Below are positions 51,696 to 60,583 of a DNA stretch of 64,000 nt, piece by piece. The stretch's first letter is position 1, and each line of letters begins with the position of its first letter. Made by a program: the position numbers and the translations under genes. Location of the stretch: NCBI RefSeq assembly GCF_024125445.1, contig NZ_JAMXWM010000020.1, positions 1 to 64,000 on the forward strand, given 5' to 3'. The stretch comes from Sporolactobacillus shoreicorticis (GTDB lineage: Bacteria > Bacillota > Bacilli > Bacillales > Sporolactobacillaceae). The notes under the pieces were generated by a model. That model did not search any database. It was not told the origin of the DNA and worked only from the letters and a program-made list of their open reading frames with translations.

Positions 51696-52904
51696 ATGCG
51701 TGATGAAATGATTGACGGCGGCCGAGCATTTTTTGATCCGAATTGGCTACGCGAGCAAATTTTTGAGACAATCAATTTTTATGATCCGCAGTGTATTGAT
51801 CGTATAAATGGCGGCTATTATCATTGCTACCTTGACGATGGTACAATTTGCGATTGTGAAACCAAGTCGCTCGTCGGCATTGCGCGATTCATCTATATAT
51901 TCAGCATTGGGTTCCTGATCGGAGGTTCGCAGCGCTGGAAAGCCATGGCGGAACACGGCTTGTGTTTTCTTGAAGAAGTCATGCACGATCATGAATACGG
52001 CGGCTACTATTGGCAGGCAGAAAAGCGGGAGGTAACCGATGCGGGGAAGTACATGTATGGCCAGGCTTTCGTACTGCTCGCACTGGCAACTGCAGACAAG
52101 GCGGGAATCGGAAACACACGTCCGTTGCTCGATGCACAGATGCAAATTTTAGAAGATCATTTTTGGGATGACGAGCATCAGCTCTATCTCGATGCAAAGA
52201 ATCGTGACTGGAGTATGACCGATCCGTATCGCGGGCAAAACGCAAATATGCACACCTGTGAGGCGATGATCGCTGCTTTTGAGGCGACCAGCGAACAGGC
52301 TTGCCTGCATCGCGCTATGGTACTCGCGTATTCCGTGACCGTTACACTCGCGGATCAAACGGGCGGACTTGTTTGGGAGCAGTACGATATGCAGTGGCAA
52401 CCGGATTGGGAGCAGCATGCCGAATATAAAAACAATGAATTTCGGTTGTATGGATTTGTTCTCGGTCATTCGATTGAATGGAGCAAGCTCTTAATGAAGC
52501 TGCACGACTATACGCACGAACCATGGCTTGTTAATCGGGCTGTTTTTCTCTACCGAACTGCCTGGAAGGCCGCAGCGGATCCTCTGTATGGGGGGCTTTA
52601 TTTTTCGATGGCGCCGGATGGACGGATTCTTGATCCTTATAAATATTATTGGGTTATGGCCGAAACACTTGGCGCTTCCGCATGTCTTACCGCTGCGGCA
52701 CCGGATACAGACTTTTATCTGAACCGTTATCGTCAGCTTTTCGCTTATTGCTGGGCTCATTTCATTGATCACCGTTACGGCGCGTGGTATCCGAAACTCG
52801 GACGCGCGAATCTTCGTATCATTTATGAAAAAAGTCCGCTTACAAAAACAGACTATCATCCGATCACCAATTATTATGAAGCGATGCATGTGTTCAAAAA
52901 ATAG
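51696..52904 (+). CDS. AGE-family sugar epimerase/isomerase (YihS-like)
   Basis: 402 residues of the N-acylglucosamine 2-epimerase superfamily, an (alpha/alpha)6 barrel. Conserved active-site blocks: GGYYHCYLDDG, RFIYIFS, NANMHTCEAMIAA, VLGHSIEWSKLL and YKYYWVMAETLGAS; the two catalytic His lie in GHSIEW and near the end in KTDYHP. Candidate reactions are mannose/fructose isomerisation or sulfoquinovose isomerisation; substrate not fixed. ATG follows GGGGAGGG. Monocistronic. Confidence 0.85.
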   Translation: MRDEMIDGGRAFFDPNWLREQIFETINFYDPQCIDRINGGYYHCYLDDGTICDCETKSLVGIARFIYIFSIGFLIGGSQRWKAMAEHGLCFLEEVMHDHEYGGYYWQAEKREVTDAGKYMYGQAFVLLALATADKAGIGNTRPLLDAQMQILEDHFWDDEHQLYLDAKNRDWSMTDPYRGQNANMHTCEAMIAAFEATSEQACLHRAMVLAYSVTVTLADQTGGLVWEQYDMQWQPDWEQHAEYKNNEFRLYGFVLGHSIEWSKLLMKLHDYTHEPWLVNRAVFLYRTAWKAAADPLYGGLYFSMAPDGRILDPYKYYWVMAETLGASACLTAAAPDTDFYLNRYRQLFAYCWAHFIDHRYGAWYPKLGRANLRIIYEKSPLTKTDYHPITNYYEAMHVFKK

Positions 52905-53098
52905 GGATCGGAGCCCAACTGACGAGCACCAGCTCTGTTTCTGCAGAATTCGGCGATGCACCAGCCTTGAGATGATTGAGAAAATCGATGAATTCTGATG
53001 TAAAATGCTGGCAACAACACTTTTTACGTAGGAATCAATTGATTTTAGAAACTGTATCTATTATAATTACACTAATCTCCGAAAAGGGGAATCATAGA

Positions 53099-53602
53099 AT
53101 GAACAGTCAGTTTACTATTGCGGTTCATTGCCTGATTGTGCTCGCCAAGACGCCGGATCATGTTTGGAACAGCGATTCGCTGTCGCAGAAGGTGCATACG
53201 CATCCGGCCCGAATTCGCAAGATTATGAGTATGCTTCGTAAGAATGGACTCGTCGAAACAAAGGAAGGTATCGGCGGCGGTTATCGGATCGGCTGCGATC
53301 CTAGCGAATGCACACTGGCACGGATCTATCAATCTATTTCTTGCGATCCCTTGAAGCTCAGCTGGTGTTCCGGCGGTTGCGAGCAGGACCCTGAATTCGA
53401 CCGTATCCGCTCTGTGATGGATTTTGCGTTTACAGGAGCAGAGCGCGGTCTCGAAGAATATCTTGAACATTGGTCGATTGATTCGCTGATCAAGCGAACG
53501 GGATCATCGGCTGAACAGTTTCCGGAGCACGATACGCTGCTTGCTGCACGAATCAAAGGAAAAATGAAAAAACATATAAAAAAGATCGGTGGTGAAGGTT
53601 GA
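53099..53602 (+). CDS. Rrf2-family transcriptional regulator with cysteine cluster
   Basis: 167 residues: winged helix (VWNSDSLSQKVHTHPARIRK, then MLRKNGLVETKEGIGGGYRI) and five cysteines at 66, 71, 82, 90 and 94, the last two as CSGGC. Rrf2 proteins of this size bind Fe-S clusters or sense thiol or redox state. The frame is open upstream to 52976, but ATG 53099 follows AAAGGGGAA. TATAAT at 53061-53066 is a likely -10. Overlaps the next gene by one base. Confidence 0.85.
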   Translation: MNSQFTIAVHCLIVLAKTPDHVWNSDSLSQKVHTHPARIRKIMSMLRKNGLVETKEGIGGGYRIGCDPSECTLARIYQSISCDPLKLSWCSGGCEQDPEFDRIRSVMDFAFTGAERGLEEYLEHWSIDSLIKRTGSSAEQFPEHDTLLAARIKGKMKKHIKKIGGEG

Positions 53603-53967
53603 TGCAACATGAATCCAAATGGAAAAAAGGCGATTGGGTAAAAGGCAGAACGGTAAATGGCGAGCTCATGCATGGGTTTGTCGTTGACTACAACCATGAG
53701 GAAGGGACCGTCAAGATCCACGTTGTTGCCTGCGACCGTGATACAACGGTCGGTCGAGTGATTGAAACACTCGGTTACCTGATCAAGCCGTTCCCGGTTA
53801 CGCCGCTGAACGGCCAGGAACTGCGCAGCATGACCGATCTCGCACTCATCACATCTGATCGCGACTGGTTCATGGATCTGTCCGGGCAATTATCTGCACG
53901 CACCGGCAGAACAGTCGGAGACAGCCAAGCGCAAGCCGGATCTTGGTACTGGTCGGCCCAACACTGA
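53602..53967 (+). CDS. Hypothetical protein coupled to Rrf2 gene
   Basis: 121 residues. The first half looks like a small beta barrel (KGDWVKGRTVNGELMHGFVV and GTVKIHVVACDRD); the rest is a linker and a helix. I recognise no family. ATG overlaps the Rrf2 stop codon, so the two are co-translated and probably work together. Confidence 0.6.
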   Translation: MQHESKWKKGDWVKGRTVNGELMHGFVVDYNHEEGTVKIHVVACDRDTTVGRVIETLGYLIKPFPVTPLNGQELRSMTDLALITSDRDWFMDLSGQLSARTGRTVGDSQAQAGSWYWSAQH

Positions 53968-54166
53968 ATAACGAAAAGAAAAGAGGTGCCTGCGGGTACC
54001 TTTTTTCTTTAGGTGCACCCGGATAAGTGAAGATTCATGAATACGAGGCCTTTTTCCTGGAATTGTGTCGAATTTTTCTCGAAATTAGTACAGAATATAA
54101 TGAGCAAATTTATTTTCTCCAATTTGAATCTATGAGAAAATAAATATGATAAGGAGGGCGGATGAA

Positions 54167-54997
54167 ATGATTCAGTCATTGAATGATACGATTAAACTTA
54201 ACAATGGACTGGTTATGCCGAGCTTCGGGCTTGGTGTCTGGAAGGTGAAGGACGGCGAGGAGGTCATCCATTCGGTTCGATCGGCACTGAAGGCCGGTTA
54301 CACAATGATCGACACGGCTGCGATTTATCGCAATGAAGCCGGTGTCGGCGAAGCGCTGCGCCAATCAGGGATGAAACGGGACGACGTGTTCATTACAACA
54401 AAGGTGTGGAATGCCGATCAGGGCTATGATTCGACGCTGGCGGCTTTTGATACAAGTATGAAGAAGCTGGGCATTGAGACGGTCGATCTGTATCTGATCC
54501 ATTGGCCGGTTGCCGGAAAGTACAAGGAAACATGGAAGGCCATGGAAAAACTGTATAAAGACGGCCGGGCACGTGCGATCGGTGTCTGCAACTTCCATGA
54601 GCATCACCTTGAGGATTTGCTGCAGGATGCGGCGATCATGCCGGCTGTCGATCAGATCGAACTGCACCCACTCCTGTCTCAGGTGCCGCTGCGTAACTAC
54701 TGCTACAAACAGGGCATCGCTGTCGAAGCCTACTCGCCACTTGGGAGCGGCGGGCTGATCAATCATCCGACCCTCAAAGCGATCGGAGAAAAATATGGCA
54801 AAACAGCTGCTCAAGTCATGCTGCGCTGGGATGTCGAAAATGAAATTATTACCATCCCGCGCTCGACTCAGAAAGCGCATATCGTCAGCAATGCCGACAT
54901 TTTTGACTTTGAACTGTCTTCGGAAGACATTGATAAAATCGACGCATTAAACGAGGATAAACGCTTTGGATCAGATCCTGACAACTTTAACTTTTAA
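54167..54997 (+). CDS. Aldo/keto reductase (YvgN/YtbE-like)
   Basis: 276 residues. The catalytic tetrad is D49 and Y54 (IDTAAIYRNE), K79 (TTKVWN) and H112 (LIHWP). The phosphate-binding IPRSTQKAHI near residue 228 indicates NADPH. Homologues reduce glyoxal, methylglyoxal and other aldehydes. ATG 54167 follows AAGGAGG. The C-terminus IDALNEDKRFGSDPDNFNF is the intact form of the two gene scars at 23978 and 29616. Confidence 0.92.
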   Translation: MIQSLNDTIKLNNGLVMPSFGLGVWKVKDGEEVIHSVRSALKAGYTMIDTAAIYRNEAGVGEALRQSGMKRDDVFITTKVWNADQGYDSTLAAFDTSMKKLGIETVDLYLIHWPVAGKYKETWKAMEKLYKDGRARAIGVCNFHEHHLEDLLQDAAIMPAVDQIELHPLLSQVPLRNYCYKQGIAVEAYSPLGSGGLINHPTLKAIGEKYGKTAAQVMLRWDVENEIITIPRSTQKAHIVSNADIFDFELSSEDIDKIDALNEDKRFGSDPDNFNF

Positions 54998-55023
54998 TCA
55001 AACGCAGTTAAAGTAATAAATAG

Positions 55024-55069
55024 GAAAGAGCCTGGCAAAAGTACAGACATTTTGTCAGACTCTTTTTCT
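55024..55069 (+). terminator. Intrinsic terminator
   Basis: GAAAGAGCCTGGCAAAA and TTTTGTCAGACTCTTTTT pair with small mismatches. Confidence 0.75.
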
Positions 55070-55130
55070 GACCAAAAATGTTTCTTCTATAAGTTAATCA
55101 TAGAAAATAAAGACAGGGAGTTCTTCATTG

Positions 55131-56567
55131 ATGACAACACTCGCAAAAACAAAGCAAGAGATCAAGCGCGGTCCGATTACCGTTGCTCTAATCATCGGTG
55201 CATTTGTCGCGATCCTGAATGAGACACTGCTCAACATTGCACTCTCCGACCTGATTGGCTATTTTCATGTCACCGCGACAACAGTCCAGTGGCTGACCAC
55301 GGCTTATTTGCTCGTGATCGGTGTCTTAATGCCGGTAACGGCACTTCTAACCGGCTGGTTCACAACACGGCAAATGTTTCTTGGCGCGATGACCATTTTC
55401 CTTATTGGTACCGTCATTTGCGGATTTGCACCGACCTTTTCCTTTTTACTTGTCGGGCGCGTCATTCAGGCGGCCGGCTCCGGACTTATTCTTCCGGTCA
55501 TGATGAACACAATCCTGTTCATCTATCCGCCGGATAAACGTGGCGGCGCTATGGGGCTGATCGGACTCGTGATCATGTTCGCGCCGGCGCTTGGGCCAAC
55601 TTTGTCCGGGCTAATCATTGCCTCGCTTTCCTGGCGATGGCTCTTCTATCTCGTTCTGCCACTCGCGGTGTTCTCGATTCTGTTTGCGGCGCGCTATCTT
55701 ACCGATGTGTCCCAGGTGACGAAGCCTAAGGTAGATGTCGTTTCTGTGATTCTGTCCACGCTCGGATTCGGCGGACTCGTGTACGGCATGGGTTCCGGAG
55801 CGGAAGGCGGCTGGCTCAGCATTGTCTTGTTGGTTGTCGGGGTGGCGAGCTTAATTTTGTTCGTTTGGCGCCAACTCGCGATCACAAATCCGATTCTCGA
55901 TTTTCGCGCCTTTAAATATCCGATGTATACACTTGCAACCATCATCCTGATCTTGGTTATGGTGACGCTGTTCGCGACGATGATTCTGTTGCCGCTCTAT
56001 CTGCAACAGGCGCTGCTCTTGTCATCGTTCTCCGCCGGACTTGTGCTCCTGCCAGGTGGGCTGATTAATGGTATGCTGTCGCCAGTGATGGGTAAGCTGT
56101 TCGATAAATTTGGCCCGCGCTGGCTTGTCACCCCCGGACTGCTGATTATGTGCATCGTCATCTGGCTCTTCAGCAGACTTACGGTTTCCGAAAGTATGCT
56201 GTATGTGATCATTTTGTATGCTGCATTGCTGATTGGCATGTCGATGGTCATGATGCCGGTAACGACAACCGGTATGAATCAGCTTCCGAAGCAGATGTAT
56301 CCGCACGGCACGGCGATCATGAACACCTTGCAGCAGGTTGCCGGCGGTATCGGAACCGCACTGTTTATCGGTATTATGGTGTCCGGCCAGCAGGCATATC
56401 TCAGCCGATCTGCAAATCCCGAGGCGCCCGCTCAAATGTTGCAGGGGCTTGTTGCCGGAATGAGCCGTGCCTTTTTCATCGCGCTTGTAGTCGGCGTGAT
56501 TTCATTGCTACTTTCACTCTTTCTGAAGCGCACCGTCGCACCGAAGGAAGATCATGCTGAAGGGTAA
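55131..56567 (+). CDS. DHA2-family MFS drug exporter (EmrB/QacA-like), copy 2
   Basis: About 478 residues with 14 spans. ILNETLLNIALSDLIGYF, motif C GLVIMFAPALGPTLSGLI, VVSVILSTLGFGGLVYG and GMNQLPKQMYPHGTAIMNT match copy 1 at the same places. GGGAG lies 10 bases before the ATG; a TTG directly before it is also possible. The two paralogues enclose the AGE, Rrf2 and aldo/keto reductase genes. Confidence 0.87.
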   Translation: MTTLAKTKQEIKRGPITVALIIGAFVAILNETLLNIALSDLIGYFHVTATTVQWLTTAYLLVIGVLMPVTALLTGWFTTRQMFLGAMTIFLIGTVICGFAPTFSFLLVGRVIQAAGSGLILPVMMNTILFIYPPDKRGGAMGLIGLVIMFAPALGPTLSGLIIASLSWRWLFYLVLPLAVFSILFAARYLTDVSQVTKPKVDVVSVILSTLGFGGLVYGMGSGAEGGWLSIVLLVVGVASLILFVWRQLAITNPILDFRAFKYPMYTLATIILILVMVTLFATMILLPLYLQQALLLSSFSAGLVLLPGGLINGMLSPVMGKLFDKFGPRWLVTPGLLIMCIVIWLFSRLTVSESMLYVIILYAALLIGMSMVMMPVTTTGMNQLPKQMYPHGTAIMNTLQQVAGGIGTALFIGIMVSGQQAYLSRSANPEAPAQMLQGLVAGMSRAFFIALVVGVISLLLSLFLKRTVAPKEDHAEG

Positions 56568-56609
56568 AATAGCGGCTTTTGCGGCATAATGCTTTTGAGG
56601 TGAAAAAAA

Positions 56610-57365
56610 TTGTCTGAATATCTTTATCCGCAAATCGCCGGCTTTACACTCTTTTCGGTCGAGCATATAAGTACATTATTGGTCATCATGACGTTAGGGG
56701 TCTGCCTGTTTCTGTTCAGGCAGACCCTTTTCATAAAAAAAGAAACTAAAAAATTTCGTAGAAAAAGAGCTAAAATAGCGCCGGAGCCGAGGAATCTTAC
56801 ACGCTATGTTCTCGCGGCAGTTTTGCTGATTGGCGAAGCAGGTTATCAAATCGGCACGCTGATTGCGGGCGATTGGTCGGCGCGGGCATCGCTTCCGCTT
56901 GAAGTCAGCGATGTTTCGGCGTTGCTTGCGGCGCTGATGCTGCTGACTCGGAGCAGGCGGTTATTCGCTATTTTGTATTTTGTCGGGATTGGTAGCGCGG
57001 TGCAGGCGCTTGTGACGCCTGATCTGAGTGTGTCATTCCCGCATTGGCATTATGTTCAATTTTTCGCGACGCATGGGGCGACGGTGCTCGCCTGCCTATA
57101 TATGATAGCGGTTGAACGCACCCGTCCAGCGTACCACTCGCTGTGGTGGTCGGCGCTGTGGCTGAATGGATACACGGCAATTATGTTCTGCGTGAACCGT
57201 TTTCTCGATGCGAACTATCTGTATTTAATGAAGAAGCCTAGGGTCTCGGTGCTGAATTGGCTCGGTCCATGGCCGCGATACCTGCTCTGGGTCGAGGTGC
57301 TGATGCTGATCGAATTTCATTTGCTCTATTGGTTTGTTCGCAGGAGGAAAAGTTGGAAGAAATAG
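56610..57365 (+). CDS. YwaF-like membrane protein (TIGR02206)
   Basis: 251 residues with seven predicted spans. Conserved polar residues of the family are visible: FTLFSVEHI, LPLEVSDVSALLAALML, SFPHWHYVQFFATHGATVLA, and NYLYLMKKP near the end. Function unknown. TTG start preceded by GAGGTG. Compared with other Bacilli the loop of residues 40-60 is unusually basic. Confidence 0.82.
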   Translation: MSEYLYPQIAGFTLFSVEHISTLLVIMTLGVCLFLFRQTLFIKKETKKFRRKRAKIAPEPRNLTRYVLAAVLLIGEAGYQIGTLIAGDWSARASLPLEVSDVSALLAALMLLTRSRRLFAILYFVGIGSAVQALVTPDLSVSFPHWHYVQFFATHGATVLACLYMIAVERTRPAYHSLWWSALWLNGYTAIMFCVNRFLDANYLYLMKKPRVSVLNWLGPWPRYLLWVEVLMLIEFHLLYWFVRRRKSWKK

Positions 57366-57498
57366 AGGAAAACTGTGCTGGCATTTATAAAACTTTATAA
57401 AGAGGAAAAATAAGGTTTATTGTCGAAAGTACAATCTATCAACTACTAGGGATGGTGTCTATTAATCATAAAAAAATTATATGTCCCTTGGCGAGTGA

Positions 57499-58160
57499 TT
57501 GTTGACCAAGAGTGGTCATTCGGCATGTGCGTCGGCGGAAGAAGACGTCTCGAATCGCGCTGCCGGGTGGATCGGCGAGCAAAATCTCGCTTACTTTCTC
57601 GAATGCTTTTTAAACACTTCTTTTTGCATTTTCTATGGACTTCAACTGGACAACTGTCAAATCGACGTTTTGATCCTCGCTCCAACGTTCATTTCAATAA
57701 TTGAGGTGAAAAGTTATTCCGGATTCATTACGTTTACAAACGAAAACGGTCAGATTATTCGCTCTCTAGGCAAACGACGCGACGGATTTTCCAAACCCTT
57801 GTTGCAGGTCGACCGCCAGCCACCGCGAATTGCTTCGACGATGGTTTGCCTTGATCGGGCTGCCGCCGATACTGATCGAAGCTGATGTTGTGATCGCCAA
57901 TTCAAACACCATAGTTGAAAATCCTACACGTTCGCGCCGCGTTCAGAATCACGTATTCCATGCTGAACAGGCACCGCTCAAAATTTAAGCAATGCTTGAA
58001 AAACACAGCCGTGACTGCGATTATTCTCCGCTCATGAAGCAAATTGATGATCAACTTCTACCCGCGCACGCCGACTTGTTTTCCAATACCCTGAAAAGAT
58101 TCAACATTCAACTATCCGAGTTGCTGCGGATCCAATGGGTCCTCACTACTTCTTATTAAT
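57499..58160 (+). pseudogene. NERD-domain protein, degraded
   Basis: The first part reads AAGWIGEQNLAYFLECF and CQIDVLILAPTFISIIEVKS, the conserved NERD (nuclease-related) fold. One extra C near 57820 shifts the frame; read in the new frame, RHRELL-like ELLRRWFALIGLPPILIEAD continues to HAEQAPLKI, a TAA at 57986, and then a further in-frame stretch ending near 58157. The C-terminal part beyond is also corrupted. No intact start codon with a ribosome-binding site. Confidence 0.75.
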
Positions 58161-58387
58161 GGGACAAACCATGGCCAAAAAACAATGTCTAGCGTTTTTG
58201 CAGGTGGATAACCGTAAGTTAATGACCGATTTACTAAATCGAATGAACCTGTGAAGATCAGGTTCAGGTCAAGGCAACAGCCTTTATTACTATGAATCAT
58301 CATCTCTTGAAACTCTCAACAATCACTTTAATGATAAATTAAAAGAGTATAAAAGGAATCGGATCTATAATAGAAAAAGTTAACGAA

Positions 58388-58512
58388 AATTGTAACAAAC
58401 CTCCGAGTTATAACTAAATCCCTGAAAGATCGTAACAAAAGCAGAGTAGTAACCAATTCCCGAAAGTTGTAACAAAAAACCGAAATTGTAACGCCTCCCG
58501 AAAACTGTAACT
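58388..58512 (+). repeat. Seven-unit degenerate array, about 19-base period, core GTAAC
   Basis: GTAAC (ATAAC in unit 2) starts at 58392, 58410, 58432, 58449, 58469, 58488 and 58507, spacings 18, 22, 17, 20, 19 and 19. Each is followed by an A-rich part and preceded by CCGAAA-TT in most units. On the minus strand a unit reads TTTGTTACAATTTTCGGG. Not a CRISPR: units are too short and there are no unique spacers. Confidence 0.7.
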
Positions 58513-58637
58513 AAATTCATCAAAATCAAATCCTTATTGTACGGAATCATATAAGTAATGAAGGAATTTCCATAAAGAAAATTTCCAAATTCTTTAAAAT
58601 AGTTGTGAATAAAAATAAATAATTCACAATATCAGAT

Positions 58638-58677
58638 AAACACGTCGCTCAGAACATCACAGAGGACGTGTTTTTTT
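58638..58677 (+). terminator. Terminator-like hairpin
   Basis: AAACACGTC and GACGTGTTTTTTT with an 18-base loop; the gene it would serve is not intact. Confidence 0.65.
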
Positions 58678-58711
58678 ACGATCGGATCAATTCTCACATT
58701 CTCATTTCAAA

Positions 58712-58753
58712 AGATGAACTTTCCAGCCCGCGCCCGGCATGAAAAGTTCATCT
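58712..58753. repeat. Inverted repeat
   Basis: AGATGAACTT and AAGTTCATCT, perfect 10-base arms, 22-base GC-rich loop. Between the NERD remnant and spoIIID. Function unknown. Confidence 0.55.
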
Positions 58754-58855
58754 GAACCATAACAATGCGTCCGCTGAGCAGAAAAAGTGGGACGTGCTCC
58801 TGCTCGTCAACCCTTGTCCCTATTGACTTTTTGGCATATAACCGGAACTCGTTTA

Positions 58856-58882
58856 ATAAGATGTTACAAACTCACATACGGG
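58856..58882 (+). promoter_or_regulatory. Possible sigma-E promoter of spoIIID
   Basis: ATA (58856-58858), 16 bases, CATACG (58875-58880), compared with ATA-N16-CATACA of the early mother-cell factor. About 110 bases before the gene. Weak, but spoIIID is a known sigma-E target. Confidence 0.3.
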
Positions 58883-58991
58883 GTTTCGAGGTGAGCGCGG
58901 CGGGCTTGGAACGAGCATGATGCGTTGAATAAGTTCCGTTTCCTCCAAAGATTGTCTCATTTCGCATTCATGATTACAGGAGGCGAGTGGT

Positions 58992-59261
58992 GTGCACGAT
59001 TACATCAAAGAGCGTACGATCAAGATTGGAAAGCATATCGTGGAGACAAAAAAGACGGTACGGGTCATTGCCAAGGAGTTCGGAGTGTCAAAAAGTACCG
59101 TTCACAAAGACTTGACGGAGCGGCTGCCGAACATCAATCCGGAACTGGCAAACGCAGTAAAAAATGTGCTCGATTATCACAAGTCGATCCGCCATCTTCG
59201 GGGAGGGGAAGCAACTCGGCTGAAATATCAAAAAGATACCGAACAAGCAGTTCAGCACTGA
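58992..59261 (+). CDS. spoIIID: Sporulation transcription factor SpoIIID
   Basis: 89 residues, nearly identical in its first 80 to B. subtilis SpoIIID (93 residues): MHDYIKERTIKIGKHIVETK, then the helix-turn-helix VIAKEFGVSKSTVHKDLTER and SIRHLRGGEATRLKYQKD. It acts in the mother cell, adjusting the sigma-E and sigma-K regulons. GTG start after AGGAGGCG. Lies upstream of mbl, as in B. subtilis. Its presence shows that the organism, or its recent ancestor, sporulates. Confidence 0.96.
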   Translation: MHDYIKERTIKIGKHIVETKKTVRVIAKEFGVSKSTVHKDLTERLPNINPELANAVKNVLDYHKSIRHLRGGEATRLKYQKDTEQAVQH

Positions 59262-59430
59262 TTTAATTTCTACTGTAAAGAGATGATGCTCCAAATCGGA
59301 ATTTCGGATCGACCGGAAGCTTTATTTTTCGACAAAAACTCCCTGTTCGTATGGATTTTATGCTAAAATGAAATAATGATTGATAAATATCCTGGAAAAG
59401 TTCCGGGTGTTTTGACAGGGAGGATTTGAC

Positions 59431-60432
59431 GTGTTTTCAAGAGATATCGGAATTGATCTCGGTACGGCGAATGTGCTGATTTATGTCAAAGGACAGGGCG
59501 TCGTTCTGAATGAACCGTCAGTAATCGCAATTGATACGGATACGAAACAAATGCTGGCAGTCGGTGAAGAAGCAAGACGAATGGTTGGACGTACGCCTGG
59601 TAATATTGTCGCGATGCGTCCGCTACGCGACGGCGTCATTGCAGACTTTGAAATCACAGAACTCATGCTGTCGCATTTTATTGATAAAATTAATGTGAAA
59701 GGCTTCTTAAAAAAACCGAGAATTCTGATCTGCACACCGACTCATATCACATCGGTTGAACAGAAAGCGATTCGGCAGGCAGCCGAACGAAGCGGCGGAA
59801 AACAAGTATACCTTGAAGAAGAACCGAAAGTAGCCGCGGTCGGCGCCGGAATGGATATTTTCCAACCGAGCGGCAACATGGTTATCGATATCGGCGGCGG
59901 AACGACCGACATTGCTGTCCTCTCTATGGGCGATATTGTGACCTCCCAGTCCATTAAACTGGCGGGTGACAAGTTCGACCAAGAGATCCTGAACTACATT
60001 AAGAAGAGATACAAACTGCTGATTGGCGAACGTACCGCAGAACAAATCAAAGTAACCGTTGGTACCGTTTTCAAGAACGCACGCGACGAAAGTATGGACA
60101 TCCGCGGTCGCGACATGGTGACCGGTCTGCCGAAAACACTGACGATTCACTCGAAGGAAATCGAAGAAGCACTTGCCGATTCCGTCGGCACACTTGTCCG
60201 CGCAGCAAAGAACGTGCTCGAACAAACACCGCCAGAACTCTCTGCAGACATCATCGACCGCGGCGTCATTCTCACCGGCGGCGGGGCGCAGCTTCACGGC
60301 ATTGACCAACTGCTCGCAAGCGAGCTCAAAGTGCCAGTAGTTGTGGCCGACAACCCGATGACCTGCGTCGTCGAAGGCGCTGGCAAAATGCTCGAACATC
60401 TGGATAAATTACCGAAGCGCAAAGCGAACTGA
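59431..60432 (+). CDS. mbl: MreB-like cell-shape protein Mbl
   Basis: 333 residues, actin fold: phosphate loops GIDLGTANVLIY and VIDIGGGTTDIAVLS, the adenosine motif GVILTGGGAQLHGI. It forms membrane-bound filaments guiding lateral wall synthesis. The position after spoIIID and before flhO-flhP fits Mbl rather than MreB. GTG start after GGGAGGA. Confidence 0.96.
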   Translation: MFSRDIGIDLGTANVLIYVKGQGVVLNEPSVIAIDTDTKQMLAVGEEARRMVGRTPGNIVAMRPLRDGVIADFEITELMLSHFIDKINVKGFLKKPRILICTPTHITSVEQKAIRQAAERSGGKQVYLEEEPKVAAVGAGMDIFQPSGNMVIDIGGGTTDIAVLSMGDIVTSQSIKLAGDKFDQEILNYIKKRYKLLIGERTAEQIKVTVGTVFKNARDESMDIRGRDMVTGLPKTLTIHSKEIEEALADSVGTLVRAAKNVLEQTPPELSADIIDRGVILTGGGAQLHGIDQLLASELKVPVVVADNPMTCVVEGAGKMLEHLDKLPKRKAN

Positions 60433-60583
60433 CAGCTCTGCGCTTTCGCGCATAAAGAATAAGGACAAAGGGTTATGGAAAAGTGCGGCGTCCGCCGCAC
60501 CGAACGGCAGCGTTTCAGCACTCCGCGCGCAAGCATAGTGCAAGACGTGATGAGTAAAATTCAAAACAGGCAGGTGAAGGAGA

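Noticed and set aside
58388-58512. GTAAC array as a CRISPR.
   Set aside because: Units of about 19 bases without distinct repeats and spacers, no cas genes nearby.
59707-60399. 230-codon minus-strand frame inside mbl.
   Set aside because: Antisense to conserved actin-fold coding sequence; composition reflects the complement of mbl codons.
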